From assembly GCF_001658005.1 (NCBI RefSeq), contig NZ_CP015986.1:1675501-1739500 (forward strand): a DNA stretch of 64,000 nt. Reading direction: 5' to 3'. This document shows, one piece after another, positions 27,648 through 36,554 of the stretch. The stretch comes from Sphingobium sp. EP60837 (GTDB taxonomy: Bacteria; Pseudomonadota; Alphaproteobacteria; Sphingomonadales; Sphingomonadaceae). Each line of letters starts with the position of its first letter. The stretch's first letter is position 1. The notes beneath the pieces are model-generated. The model searched no databases and was not told the DNA's origin. It saw only the letters and a program-made list of their open reading frames with translations. A program made the translations under genes and the position numbers.

Positions 27648-29048
27648 ATGCAATATGTGAGCACCAGAGGAAGCGCCCCCGCGCTGGGTTTCGAAGATGT
27701 GACGTTGGCAGGGCTGGCGTCCGACGGCGGGCTGTACATCCCTGAAAGCTGGCCGCGTTTTCCGGAGGCCGAGATCAGAGCCCTCGCGGGTCTCCCCTAT
27801 GTCGAGACCGCGGTGCGGGTCATGGCCCCCTTTGTCGCCGGATCGCTCAGCGAGGATGAACTGCGGGATCTGTGCACTACGGCCTATGGTCGCTTCAGCC
27901 ACCAAGCGGTGACGCCGTTGGCGCAACTGGATCACCAGCATTGGCTGCTGGAGCTGTTTCACGGCCCGACGCTGGCGTTCAAGGACGTGGCCCTGCAACT
28001 GCTCGGCCAGTTGTTCGAGCGTTTCCTGTCGCGGCGGGATGATCATCTGACGATCGTCGGTGCGACCTCGGGCGATACAGGATCGGCGGCGATCGATGCC
28101 GTGGCGGGGCGTGATAAGATCGATATCTTCATGCTGCATCCCGAAGGCCGGGTTTCCGACGTTCAACGGCGGCAGATGACGACGGTGCGTGCACCCAACG
28201 TCCATAATATCGCGATCGAGGGCAGCTTTGACGACGCCCAATCCTTGGTGAAGGCGATGTTCAACGACGCCGCATTTTCCAAGCGCTTCAACCTGTCGGC
28301 GGTGAACAGCATCAATTGGGCCCGGCTGATGGCACAGGTCGTCTATTATTTCTATGCCGCGGTTCGTCTGGGCGCACCCGACCGACCGGTGGCCTTCTCG
28401 GTCCCCACCGGCAACTTCGGTGATATATTCGCCGGCTATGTGGCCGCTCAGATGGGCTTGCCAGTCGCCAAGCTGATGGTCGCAACCAACGTGAACGATA
28501 TTCTGCATCGCGCGCTGGCTGATGGCGACTACAGCCAGGGGCAGGTCGTGCAGACGGCGACGCCTAGCATGGACATTCAGATCAGCTCCAATTTCGAGCG
28601 GCTGCTTTTCGATGCAGGCGGGCGGGATGGCACTGCGCTGGCGGAACAGATGAAGGGGTTTGAAGCGAGCCGTGCGATGCGCCTCACAAATGCGCAGCGC
28701 GCGGGTGCGGCCAAGCTCTTGACCTCGGCCCGCGTGGATGGTGACGCCATGAACATGGCGATCCGTTGGGCTTTTGACGGTTCTGGCCAGGTGATCGATC
28801 CTCACACCGCAGTCGGCCTCGCCGCAGCACGCGAGCTGGAAATCGATTCGAGCGTTCCGATCGTTACATTGGCGACCGCCCATCCGGCCAAGTTCCGTGA
28901 CGCGGTCGAGCGCGCCACTGGTATCCGTCCGCCTCTGCCTGCACGCATGGGCGACCTGTTTGCGCGCGAAGAGGCTTATGCCAAGCTGCCTGCCTCCTTC
29001 GATGCGATAACCGCCTATGTCGCGGAGCGCGCTACGCCAAGGGCATGA
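27648..29048 (+). CDS. thrC: Threonine synthase
   Basis: PLP-dependent threonine synthase, 466 aa, the last step of threonine synthesis from O-phosphohomoserine. The Schiff-base lysine is K112 (LAFKDVALQ), and the phosphate-binding loop is TSGDTGSAA near residues 143-151. The N-terminus YVSTRGSAP and SDGGLYIPE are typical of the long form. Its stop overlaps the next gene by four bases (ATGA). The order SURF1-thrC is commonly seen in sphingomonads. Confidence 0.96.
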   Translation: MQYVSTRGSAPALGFEDVTLAGLASDGGLYIPESWPRFPEAEIRALAGLPYVETAVRVMAPFVAGSLSEDELRDLCTTAYGRFSHQAVTPLAQLDHQHWLLELFHGPTLAFKDVALQLLGQLFERFLSRRDDHLTIVGATSGDTGSAAIDAVAGRDKIDIFMLHPEGRVSDVQRRQMTTVRAPNVHNIAIEGSFDDAQSLVKAMFNDAAFSKRFNLSAVNSINWARLMAQVVYYFYAAVRLGAPDRPVAFSVPTGNFGDIFAGYVAAQMGLPVAKLMVATNVNDILHRALADGDYSQGQVVQTATPSMDIQISSNFERLLFDAGGRDGTALAEQMKGFEASRAMRLTNAQRAGAAKLLTSARVDGDAMNMAIRWAFDGSGQVIDPHTAVGLAAARELEIDSSVPIVTLATAHPAKFRDAVERATGIRPPLPARMGDLFAREEAYAKLPASFDAITAYVAERATPRA

Positions 29049-29914
29049 AGCTCCATACTCTCATCGGCGAGCCTTGGGCTGATTATGGCCTGATCGACTC
29101 GGGGCATGGACGCAAGCTCGAACGCTACGGCCGCTTTCGTTTCATCCGGCCGGAGCCACAGGCGATGTGGGCGCCTGCAAGTGCCGATTGGAAGGCAGAC
29201 GGGGAGTTTGTTCCCGGTTCGGACGAAGAAGGTGGCGGCCGCTGGGTGCATGCGCGACCGGTGCCTTCAGAAGGCTGGCCTCTGTCCTGGAACGAAGTCA
29301 CTTTCGAAGCAAGTTGCACACCCTTTCGCCACTTGGGCTTTTTCCCGGATATGGCCCCGGTCTGGAGCTGGATGCGCGAGCAGGTCGAAGGGGTCGAGCA
29401 GCCTCACATCATGAACCTGTTCGGCTATACTGGCGTCGGCACGCTGGCGATGGCGGCTGCGGGTGCACAGATGGTCCATGTCGATGCGTCCAAGAAGTCG
29501 GTGGCCCAGGCGAGAGCCAATGCCGCTGCTTCGGGATTGGAGGATCGGCCTGTCCGCTGGATCGTCGATGATGCGGCAAAATTTGTCGCGCGGGAAGTGC
29601 GGCGAGGGCGACGTTATGACGGCATATTGCTCGACCCCCCAAAATATGGCCGTGGGCCAGATGGCGAGGTCTGGCGGCTTGAAGAAGATCTGCCAGGCCT
29701 TATCGCCAATTGCCGTCAACTGCTCGATGCAGACAGCCGCTTCCTGTTCCTCACGGTCTATGCGGTGCGCATGTCTGCGCTCGCAATCGGGGAACTGCTG
29801 AGACAAGTCTTCGCCGACCTCCCCGGTGATGTAGAGGCGGGCGAGTTGGCCGTGCGGGAGGAAGCGCGTAGCTTAGCATTACCTACGGCGATCTGGGCGC
29901 GTTGGCGGCGCTGA
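29045..29914 (+). CDS. Class I SAM-dependent rRNA-type methyltransferase
   Basis: Methyltransferase of 289 aa related to the C-terminal half of RlmI/RlmK-type 23S rRNA methyltransferases. SAM-binding motif I is NLFGYTGVGTLA near residues 122-133, the acidic motif II is VHVDASKKSV, and the catalytic motif is LLDPPKYGRGPDGE near 195-208. No N-terminal PUA domain is seen; instead there is a beta-rich stretch with DSGHGRKLERYG near 18-29. The ATG overlaps the thrC stop. An RNA-base target is inferred from the DPPKxG motif; the exact position is unknown. Confidence 0.85.
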   Translation: MKLHTLIGEPWADYGLIDSGHGRKLERYGRFRFIRPEPQAMWAPASADWKADGEFVPGSDEEGGGRWVHARPVPSEGWPLSWNEVTFEASCTPFRHLGFFPDMAPVWSWMREQVEGVEQPHIMNLFGYTGVGTLAMAAAGAQMVHVDASKKSVAQARANAAASGLEDRPVRWIVDDAAKFVAREVRRGRRYDGILLDPPKYGRGPDGEVWRLEEDLPGLIANCRQLLDADSRFLFLTVYAVRMSALAIGELLRQVFADLPGDVEAGELAVREEARSLALPTAIWARWRR

Positions 29915-29948
29915 GCGTTAGCTGCGGCGGTCCAGCATAGCTAACCCC

Positions 29949-31184
29949 TCAGCCCAATCCTACCAGCGGAACGATATCGACGGGCCGCCCATTACGCCGC
30001 AGTTCGATGGTGATGCTCGGCCGTCCGGGGCCGGCGCTGCCCAGCGGATCGCCCTGGCGCACATTATCACCCACCGACGCGGACAGGCGGAGCAACCCGG
30101 TGATCAGCGTCGTCCAGCCGCCACCATGATCGAGGATCATAATCTGTCCGTAACCACGATAAGGCCCGGCGAAGACCACTCGCCCCGCTGTGGGTGCGAC
30201 AGCCAGCGCACCAGCCTGGGTCACGATGGTGAGACCGCGCGATCGCACCCCGCTTTCTGACAATTCACCCATCCCGGTAACGAGTTGGCCCATGACTGGC
30301 AGCCGATAAGGCGGCGGGCCGCCCGATTGGCGTCTCAGCGTCGGGGCTGGCGCAGCCGTGAGGTCAGGGCGAGCGGGACGGAGGAGGGGGCCCGGTAGTG
30401 CCGCCAGTTCGTCACGCAGATCGCCGGCCGCCTGAAGCCGATCCATCAGATCGACGATGTCGCGTGCCCGTTCGCCAAGCGCCAAAGCACGATCGCTCTC
30501 CAGACTGGCGTTGGAGCGATAATCCTTTGCCGCCAGCCTTTTTCGGGTTTCGAGTGTCTGAAGGGCCAACTGGCGATCCCGCAGATCAGCTTGGCTCTGC
30601 GCTAAGGATCCGGCAGCTTGTTCGGCGGTTTCGCGCAGCGCCCGGCTACGTTCCAGTTCGGCGCGCAAACCCGCTGTGCGATCTTGGATGACGGGAAGGA
30701 TCTGACCCAGAACGGCGCGCATGTGCACCGCATCGCTAACCGATCCGGGCTGCACCAGCGCCAGCGCCAATGGACGGCGCGCCATCATCTGAAGGGCCGC
30801 GGTCAGGCGCACGACAGGTTCCTGCTTTGCTGCAAGTCGCGCGGCTTGGGCGCGCTGCATGCGGGCGATGATCGCGATGCGTGCCTGAGCAGCCTGGATG
30901 TCAGCCTCGGCCTGCTGGATGCGAGCAGCCATGGCGGCGGCGCGGCGGCGCGCTTGATCAGCCTCATCTCGGGCGGCGCTGGCCTGCTGCTCCAGCCGTT
31001 CCGATCGCTCCCGTGCCTGTTCGGACTGAATACGGGCTGCCTTGAGCGCAGCTTGTTCGTGTTGAAGGCTGGTCTCGCCTGTGCCGCCAAGGATGAGGCC
31101 GGGCGCGGGCATGGCGGCCAGGCGCGCGGCGGCGATGAGCGCTACAATGCCGATGCCCACTGCGCCAATCGCCGACCGTTTCAC
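29949..31184 (-). CDS. EnvC-like murein hydrolase activator (degenerate LytM/M23)
   Basis: Periplasmic protein, 411 aa. It has an N-terminal signal or anchor (about residues 2-25), a long coiled coil (about 40-130 and 180-265), and a C-terminal LytM/M23 fold from about 300. The zinc ligands of active M23 peptidases are missing: the HxGxD position reads RSRGLTIVT, and the HxH position reads SITIELRRNG. This matches EnvC-type proteins, which activate amidases at the division septum rather than cut peptidoglycan themselves. I prefer GTG 31184 (GGGGG upstream); a TTG at 31220 is possible. It is convergent with the methyltransferase gene. Confidence 0.85.
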   Translation of the reverse strand: MKRSAIGAVGIGIVALIAAARLAAMPAPGLILGGTGETSLQHEQAALKAARIQSEQARERSERLEQQASAARDEADQARRRAAAMAARIQQAEADIQAAQARIAIIARMQRAQAARLAAKQEPVVRLTAALQMMARRPLALALVQPGSVSDAVHMRAVLGQILPVIQDRTAGLRAELERSRALRETAEQAAGSLAQSQADLRDRQLALQTLETRKRLAAKDYRSNASLESDRALALGERARDIVDLMDRLQAAGDLRDELAALPGPLLRPARPDLTAAPAPTLRRQSGGPPPYRLPVMGQLVTGMGELSESGVRSRGLTIVTQAGALAVAPTAGRVVFAGPYRGYGQIMILDHGGGWTTLITGLLRLSASVGDNVRQGDPLGSAGPGRPSITIELRRNGRPVDIVPLVGLG

Positions 31185-31265
31185 CCTTGCCCCCCGTCGG
31201 CCATGTTCAGAGCCCACCAAAGCTGATTATCCGGAAATCCGGGTAGCTGTCGAGCAATGAGCGCA

Positions 31266-31688
31266 TCAGCCTTCACGATGATAGGGGTGGCCCGTCAGGA
31301 TCGAACAGGCGCGCCAGAGTTGTTCGGAGAGCATCGCGCGCGCCATCATATGCGGCCAGGTCATGGCGCCGAACGCGATCAGCAGGTTGGCATTCGCCCT
31401 GTCGGCATCATCAAAGCCGTCGGCCGCGCCGATCAGGAAGCGGCATTCGCGCGTGCCCGCGTCTCGCCATCCCTCCAGACGTCGGGCAAACTCCATGGAG
31501 CTCAGCTGCTTGCCCTTTTCATCGAGCATGACGGTGATGGTGCCCGGCTGCGCGGCCGGCAGCTTTCCGCCGCGATCGGGCAGTTCGGTAATCCTGTGCG
31601 GCATCGTCAGCCGCTTCATATAGCGATCGACCAACTCGGCTTCGGCCGACCGTCCAATCTTCCCGCGCGCGATGATATGGAGGAGCAT
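31266..31688 (-). CDS. rlmH: 23S rRNA (pseudouridine1915-N3)-methyltransferase RlmH
   Basis: SPOUT-class methyltransferase, 140 aa, acting on pseudouridine 1915 of 23S rRNA in the 70S ribosome. The SAM-binding trefoil knot is marked by FLIGAADGFDD near residues 83-93 and by the C-terminal LTGHPYHRE. The length is slightly below the E. coli protein (155 aa) but normal for this group. It follows rsfS in the nadD-rsfS-rlmH cluster. Confidence 0.95.
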   Translation of the reverse strand: MLLHIIARGKIGRSAEAELVDRYMKRLTMPHRITELPDRGGKLPAAQPGTITVMLDEKGKQLSSMEFARRLEGWRDAGTRECRFLIGAADGFDDADRANANLLIAFGAMTWPHMMARAMLSEQLWRACSILTGHPYHREG

Positions 31689-31732
31689 GGCTGTGCCCCT
31701 AACCTGTCAGCGCCCGCTTGTCGAAGACCGCT

Positions 31733-32122
31733 TCAGGCGGTGCCAGCTACCGGCGCATCGACAAAGCCCCACATGCGCTCAAGATTGTAGAAGCTGCGCA
31801 CTTCGGGGCGGAACAGGTGCACGATCACGTCGCCCGCATCGATCAGCACCCAGTCAGCGACCGGCAAGCCTTCGACGCGCGCAGAGCGGCCGGTGGCCTG
31901 CTTGATGCGTTCGGCCAGCTTCTGCGCCATTGACGCGACCTGACGCGATGAACGCCCGCTGGCGATCACCATATGGTCGGCAATGCTGCTTTTGCCTTCA
32001 AGCGGGATGGAGATGGTTTCCTGCGCCTGGTCGTCGTCGAGCGACTTTAGGACAAGGTCGTGCAGGGCGGCAACGCTGTCGGCACTTTGGGCCGTGTCGT
32101 TGGCGGGATGTGGTCTGGTCAA
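31733..32122 (-). CDS. rsfS: Ribosomal silencing factor RsfS
   Basis: RsfS/Iojap family, 129 aa, which binds ribosomal protein uL14 and blocks subunit joining in starved cells. The family segment SIADHMVIASGRSSRQVASMA near residues 44-64 and DWVLIDAGDVIVHLFRPEVRSFYNLE near 88-113 are complete. The C-terminal tail is short. It lies 12 bases after nadD, in the usual nadD-rsfS-rlmH order. Confidence 0.95.
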   Translation of the reverse strand: MTRPHPANDTAQSADSVAALHDLVLKSLDDDQAQETISIPLEGKSSIADHMVIASGRSSRQVASMAQKLAERIKQATGRSARVEGLPVADWVLIDAGDVIVHLFRPEVRSFYNLERMWGFVDAPVAGTA

Positions 32123-32134
32123 AAATGCTCCATT

Positions 32135-32764
32135 CTAGACAATCAACCGGCGCGTGAGCGGATCGCGCACGCGTGCAAGTTCATATTCGCGATGCCAGAG
32201 GGGTTTCGCCTGCCGTAGCAGGGTCGCCGATCTTGGATCAGGGCGAAAGCGCAAAAGCACAAGCGCCGGCGGTCTCCAATCCGTCCAGTCTGCACTCTGG
32301 CGCGCGGGCCGGACGAAACGCCGCAGCCAGGCCATGGCCCCAGAGCCACGGGCAGCACCATCATAACCGGGACGGGCGATTACGGCAATGGGCATATGCC
32401 GCGCAATGCCGCGCCAATCTTTCCACTGGCCGAACTGCGCCAGATTGTCGCCGCCCATCAGCCATATGAAGCGGTTCCGAGGAAAGCGGCGGGTGATCGC
32501 CCTGACCGTGTCAATCGTATAGCGGGTCCCCAGCGTCTGTTCGATCGCAGTGGCGCGAATCGGCCCGCGGCGAGCCATGTTCCGCGCGTGGCGAAGCCTT
32601 GCGGTGAGCGGAGCCATGCCCTTGCGCGGCTTGAGTGGGTTTCCTGGGGACACCAGCCACCAGACCTCGTCAAGCCGCAGAGCCTCCGCCGCGAACAGCG
32701 AAATCGCGCGATGGCCGCCATGGGCCGGGTTGAAGGAGCCGCCCAAAAGGCCAATGCGCGCCAT
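32135..32764 (-). CDS. nadD: Nicotinate-nucleotide adenylyltransferase
   Basis: NadD, 209 aa, adenylating nicotinate mononucleotide in NAD synthesis. The nucleotidyltransferase motif GGSFNPAHGGHRAIS is at residues 8-22 and SPGNPLKPRKG near 39-49. The ISSTxxR motif at the C-terminus is replaced by a diverged DPRSATLLRQ, as in related alphaproteobacterial enzymes. It is followed by rsfS and rlmH, and preceded four bases upstream by crtZ. Confidence 0.93.
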   Translation of the reverse strand: MARIGLLGGSFNPAHGGHRAISLFAAEALRLDEVWWLVSPGNPLKPRKGMAPLTARLRHARNMARRGPIRATAIEQTLGTRYTIDTVRAITRRFPRNRFIWLMGGDNLAQFGQWKDWRGIARHMPIAVIARPGYDGAARGSGAMAWLRRFVRPARQSADWTDWRPPALVLLRFRPDPRSATLLRQAKPLWHREYELARVRDPLTRRLIV

Positions 32765-32768
32765 GCTT

Positions 32769-33281
32769 CTAGTCAGTTTCCACTAACCCTTTGGCCGCGC
32801 GCAACCCGCCGCGGCCGCCGCGTGCCAATTGGCGTTTCAGCTCTTCGGGCGTCGGGGCGATCAGGAAACCGAAACTGACACAGCCTTCCCGCGTTTCGAC
32901 CGCATGGTGCAGCCGGTGTGCCTGAACAATCCGCTTTATATAACGCGTGCGGGGCACATGGCGATGCCCGATCCGGCGGTGGACCAGAATGTCATGAAAG
33001 CCGAGGTAGATGAGGCCATAAGCGGCGATGCCCGCTCCGCAAGCAGTCGCCCAGACGCCCCAGTTCCATTGCACGCCGCCCAGCAGCAGCAGGATGGAAG
33101 GCATTGCAAAGATCACGAAATAAAGATCGTTCGCTTCCCACAAGCCGGTGCGGACGCGGTGATGGCTCGCATGCAGGAACCATCCCGGGCCGTGCATGAC
33201 CCAGCGGTGCATGACATAGGCGAAGCCCTCCATTGCAGCGACCGTGGCGGCGAAGATCAGGAATGGCAAGAGGGCCGACAT
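32769..33281 (-). CDS. crtZ: Beta-carotene hydroxylase CrtZ
   Basis: Di-iron membrane hydroxylase, 170 aa, adding 3- and 3'-hydroxyl groups to beta-carotene to give zeaxanthin. The His boxes are all visible: HRWVMH and HASHH (about residues 25-41), HDILVHRRIGHRH (about 95-107), and HRLHHA (about 122-127). Four membrane helices are predicted. It lies 29 kb from crtYIB, just ahead of nadD, with which it may share a transcript (four-base gap). Together with crtYIB it would yield zeaxanthin. Confidence 0.93.
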   Translation of the reverse strand: MSALLPFLIFAATVAAMEGFAYVMHRWVMHGPGWFLHASHHRVRTGLWEANDLYFVIFAMPSILLLLGGVQWNWGVWATACGAGIAAYGLIYLGFHDILVHRRIGHRHVPRTRYIKRIVQAHRLHHAVETREGCVSFGFLIAPTPEELKRQLARGGRGGLRAAKGLVETD

Positions 33282-33337
33282 GGCGCTCTATATAGGGGCG
33301 TAGATGGAAGCGCGCGACCCGTAATGCCGCTTACATG

Positions 33338-33367
33338 AAAAAGGCCGCGACCCTGCGGATCGCGGCC
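33338..33367 (-). terminator. Rho-independent terminator of the porin gene
   Basis: On the minus strand, stem ggccgcga (33367-33360) pairs with tcgcggcc (33350-33343), followed by TTTTT (33342-33338). It lies 25 bases past the stop of the TorF-like gene. Confidence 0.8.
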
Positions 33368-33391
33368 CTCCTCTTCATTATCCGGATGAAA

Positions 33392-34132
33392 TCAGAAGGA
33401 AGCGGTGATCGAACCCACCACGCCGGCCTTGCTGATGTTGCGGCCGCTCGGGCTGTAGAGCGACTTGTTGGTGTCCACATAGCTGACCCCGAAGGTCAGG
33501 TGGCTCCAAGTGTAAGTCGCGCCGACGCTCCAGTCGGTATATTCGTCACCGATCGTCAGATAGCTCGGGCCAAAGCTATGGCCGAGATGCGCCGATACGC
33601 CGATGGGGGTGTTAGGAACGCTGGCCGACAGGTCGCCTGCCACGTAGAGATTGTCTTCCTTGCCGCCGCCGATCGACAGCGCCTTTGCTTTAGGCGCATA
33701 GGCTGCGCTGAGCTTTGCGGTGGCCGGGCCGAAGGTGCCCTTGATCGAAGCGTAGGGTTCGACGAAGTCGGTGTTCGCGCCGCCCGAACCCGGATAGTAG
33801 TAATAGAGGACGCCGACATCGACGGTGGCTGCGCCAAAGGTCGTCGAATAGCCCGCAATCAGGTCGAGTTCCTGGTCGCTGCCAGCTGCGACATAATCAT
33901 CGATCGACGAACCCCAGGTCGAAACATAGAAACCTGACTCATGGGTGACGGTGATGCCGCCCTGCAGCGCGAAGCGCTTGTCGGTCTGTGAGATGCCACG
34001 GAAACGGTAGTCGGTCACGACAGCGGCGTTGCCGGTCACAGTGAGCGCCGGAGTGGGCTCTTCCTGGGCAAATGCCGGAACGGAAAGAGCAGCGAGAGCG
34101 ACGGCCGAGAGGCCGAGAATGGACTTACGCAT
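33392..34132 (-). CDS. TorF family putative porin
   Basis: Outer-membrane beta-barrel protein of the TIGR02001 (TorF/gcw_chp) family, 246 aa. A Sec signal peptide (residues 1-22, cleavage after PAFA) is followed by amphipathic beta strands and a terminal Phe (ITASF), the outer-membrane insertion signal. The family start TGNAAVVTDYRFRGISQTDKRFALQGGI is clear. These proteins are abundant in sphingomonads; their substrate is unknown. It has its own terminator and stands alone. Confidence 0.92.
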   Translation of the reverse strand: MRKSILGLSAVALAALSVPAFAQEEPTPALTVTGNAAVVTDYRFRGISQTDKRFALQGGITVTHESGFYVSTWGSSIDDYVAAGSDQELDLIAGYSTTFGAATVDVGVLYYYYPGSGGANTDFVEPYASIKGTFGPATAKLSAAYAPKAKALSIGGGKEDNLYVAGDLSASVPNTPIGVSAHLGHSFGPSYLTIGDEYTDWSVGATYTWSHLTFGVSYVDTNKSLYSPSGRNISKAGVVGSITASF

Positions 34133-34332
34133 TGGATTCCCCTTGGTGATGTCTGCGACAGTCCCACCTGCGTCAGGATCCCGAAGTCTCTTTTCCCATC
34201 AAGGGCCGGACCGGGTGTTCTGAACAAAGCAGGGCATGCCGCCCGTTGCCGCGCCGCACAAGAAATTATTGCTCAAATTTATTTTTTGATGCTGAAATGT
34301 TGCTAGACTGCAACAATGAGCAGAGCGGCCTC

Positions 34333-35550
34333 TTACCCCCGCATTTTTCGGAAGCGGAGGAGGCCAGCGTCGAGGTCGGCAATGAGGTCAGCCGGATCTT
34401 CAAGACCGATCTGCAGGCGGACCACAGGGCCTTCCGCCTGCCAGCTTGTGGCGGTGCGGTAACGGGCAGGATCAACCGGCAGGGCGAGACTTTCAAAGCC
34501 GCCCCAACTGTAGCCGATCCCGAAATGGGCGAGGCCGTCGATCAGGGCGGCACGTGATTTTTCGTCGCCGCCCTTGAGCACGAAGCTGAAGAGTCCGCTG
34601 GAGCCGGAGAAATCGCGTTGCCAATGTTCGTGGCCGGGGCAACTGGGGAGCGCGGGGTGGAGGACGCGGGCGACGTCGGGTTGGGCGGCGAGCCAGTGGG
34701 CGATCTGGAGCGCGCTTTCCTGATGGTGATTCAGGCGGACCCCGAGTGTGCGAAGGCCGCGAGAGGCGAGCCAGGCGTCGTCCGGGCTGACCATTTGGCC
34801 GAGGAGATAGGCGGTCTGGCGGATCTTAGGAAAGAGATCTGGGGTCGCGGTGACCGAGCCGAGCATGACGTCGCTGTGGCCGACAATATATTTGGTGCAG
34901 GCGAGGATCGAGATGTCGATGCCGTGGACCATGGCGGGGAAGAAATAGGGTGTGGCCCAGGTATTATCGAGCAAAGTGGCGATCCCCTGCTCCTTTGCAA
35001 GGGCGGTGATGGTGGGGATGTCCTGGACCTCGAAAGTCAGGCTGCCGGGGCTTTCGAGGAAGATGGCTCGGGTATTTTCATGAATTAAACCGCGAATTGA
35101 AGCGATTTCGGCGAGCGGGTCATAATAAGTCGTTTCGATACCGTAACTTTTTAGCATTTGCTGGCAGAAGTTGCGGGTCGGGTCATAGGCGCTGTCGACC
35201 ATGAGGAGATGGTCGCCGGGTTTCAGTACCGACAGCAGTGCGCAGGCGATCGCGGCGACGCCGGAGGGGAAGAGCATCGTGCCTTCCGCGCCCGGCTCCA
35301 TTTCGGTGAGCGCGTCGGCCAGGCTCCAGGCGGTCGGCGTGCCCTTGCGGCCGTAGAAGAGGCGCTCATGCGTGCTGCTGCTGGCGGCGCGGCGCAGATG
35401 CGCGACATCGTCATAGAGAATGGTCGAGGCGCGCCAGACCGGCGGATTGACGATGCCGCCGGGCTGCCCCGGCATGCCGGTCCATTCAGGCTTGCGACCG
35501 GCCTGCGCCAGCCGGGTGAGGGGCTTGCGGTCGTCGCGGTCCTTGGTCAT
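34333..35550 (-). CDS. metC: Cystathionine beta-lyase
   Basis: PLP enzyme of the Cys/Met metabolism family, 405 aa, cleaving cystathionine to homocysteine. The Schiff-base lysine lies in CTKYIVGHSD near residue 209, and LLDNTWATPYFFPAM and the N-terminal VNPPVWRASTILYDD are typical of MetC rather than of CGS/CGL enzymes. The start ATG 35550 overlaps the sseA stop by four bases; the frame upstream lies inside sseA. The coupling with a sulfurtransferase gene suggests joint sulfur-amino-acid metabolism. Confidence 0.93.
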   Translation of the reverse strand: MTKDRDDRKPLTRLAQAGRKPEWTGMPGQPGGIVNPPVWRASTILYDDVAHLRRAASSSTHERLFYGRKGTPTAWSLADALTEMEPGAEGTMLFPSGVAAIACALLSVLKPGDHLLMVDSAYDPTRNFCQQMLKSYGIETTYYDPLAEIASIRGLIHENTRAIFLESPGSLTFEVQDIPTITALAKEQGIATLLDNTWATPYFFPAMVHGIDISILACTKYIVGHSDVMLGSVTATPDLFPKIRQTAYLLGQMVSPDDAWLASRGLRTLGVRLNHHQESALQIAHWLAAQPDVARVLHPALPSCPGHEHWQRDFSGSSGLFSFVLKGGDEKSRAALIDGLAHFGIGYSWGGFESLALPVDPARYRTATSWQAEGPVVRLQIGLEDPADLIADLDAGLLRFRKMRG

Positions 35551-36395
35551 GCCGCGGCCCCCGTCGCCTTGGGCGTGGCAGGATCGAGGCCCCATTCGGA
35601 CCAGCTGCCGTCATAGAGGGTGACGTCCGTTTTGCCGAGCAGCTCAAGCCCCGCGAGCAGGATCGCGGCGGTGACGCCGCTGCCGCAGGTCGTGACGATC
35701 GGGCGCGAGAAATCCGTGCCGGCATCAAGGAAGAGCCGCCGCAGTTGCTCGCCCGTCTTCATGCTGTTGTCGGCGTTGAAGAGGCTTGCCGAGGGAATAT
35801 TGCGCGAACCGGGTATATGGCCCGAGGCCATGCCGGGACGCGGTTCCTTTTCTTCGCCGGTGAAGCGGGCCGCGCCGCGTGCGTCGATGACCTGGGCGGC
35901 TTGGTCGTCGAGATTGGCGATCAGGTCGTCCTTCGTGCGCACCTGCCCTTCTGCACGGCGAGCGAGGGCGTTGCCGCGCGGGATGACGGGCCAGCCGGTT
36001 TCGGTCGGCCGTCCTTCTGCGACCCATTTGGGGAGGCCGCCGTCGAGTATGGCTGCGGCCGCGCCTACGCCATACAGGCGCATCATCCACCATGCGCGCG
36101 CGGCGCTGTGGGTCGGGCTGTTGTCATAGAGGATGATGCGGCTGTTCGTATCGATGCCTAGCGCGCGGCAGCGTTCCTGCATGAAGGCGTCGCTGGGGAG
36201 CATGCCGGGGCGCGGATCGTCGGCGTCGGCGAGGGTGGGCAGGTCGAGATAGGCGGAGCCGGGGATATGAGCGGCCTCGAACTCGGCGCGCGGGTCACGC
36301 GGAGTGCCGGGGAGAAAGAGGCTAGCGTCCAGTATCTTGAGGTCGCCTTTGCTCAGCTCTGCCGCGAGCCAATCGGTGGAGATAAGAATGTCCAT
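35547..36395 (-). CDS. sseA: 3-mercaptopyruvate/thiosulfate sulfurtransferase
   Basis: Two-domain rhodanese, 282 aa. The active-site loop CGSGVTA near residues 238-244 is the mercaptopyruvate sulfurtransferase type rather than the CRKGVT of thiosulfate:cyanide enzymes. The N-terminal inactive rhodanese repeat (about 10-130) and the link region DARGAARFTGEEKEPRPGMASGHIPG near 175-200 are typical. ATG 36395 follows AGAGGCGG; longer frames upstream are Pro-rich and unconvincing. It is coupled to metC. Confidence 0.92.
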   Translation of the reverse strand: MDILISTDWLAAELSKGDLKILDASLFLPGTPRDPRAEFEAAHIPGSAYLDLPTLADADDPRPGMLPSDAFMQERCRALGIDTNSRIILYDNSPTHSAARAWWMMRLYGVGAAAAILDGGLPKWVAEGRPTETGWPVIPRGNALARRAEGQVRTKDDLIANLDDQAAQVIDARGAARFTGEEKEPRPGMASGHIPGSRNIPSASLFNADNSMKTGEQLRRLFLDAGTDFSRPIVTTCGSGVTAAILLAGLELLGKTDVTLYDGSWSEWGLDPATPKATGAAA

Positions 36396-36554
36396 GCCGC
36401 CTCTTTTCGGTGCCGTTTCCAGCTTTTTAGGGACGGGCGGAGGTGGTGGGAAGGGGCTACGGGCCCCTCTCCCGTCAGCCCGGTCAGGCGGGGCTGCCAC
36501 CTCGATCAGAGTCGCATGCCTCCGATGACACCCTAAAGGGGCGAGGGAAAAGGG
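36396..36554. other. Intergenic stretch between sseA and a membrane-protein gene
   Basis: About 160 bases, G/C-rich with the motif cccctctcccgtcagcccgg near 36472, resembling half of the REP-like palindromes found at 38427-38495. No gene recognised; it should hold the sseA promoter. Confidence 0.35.
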
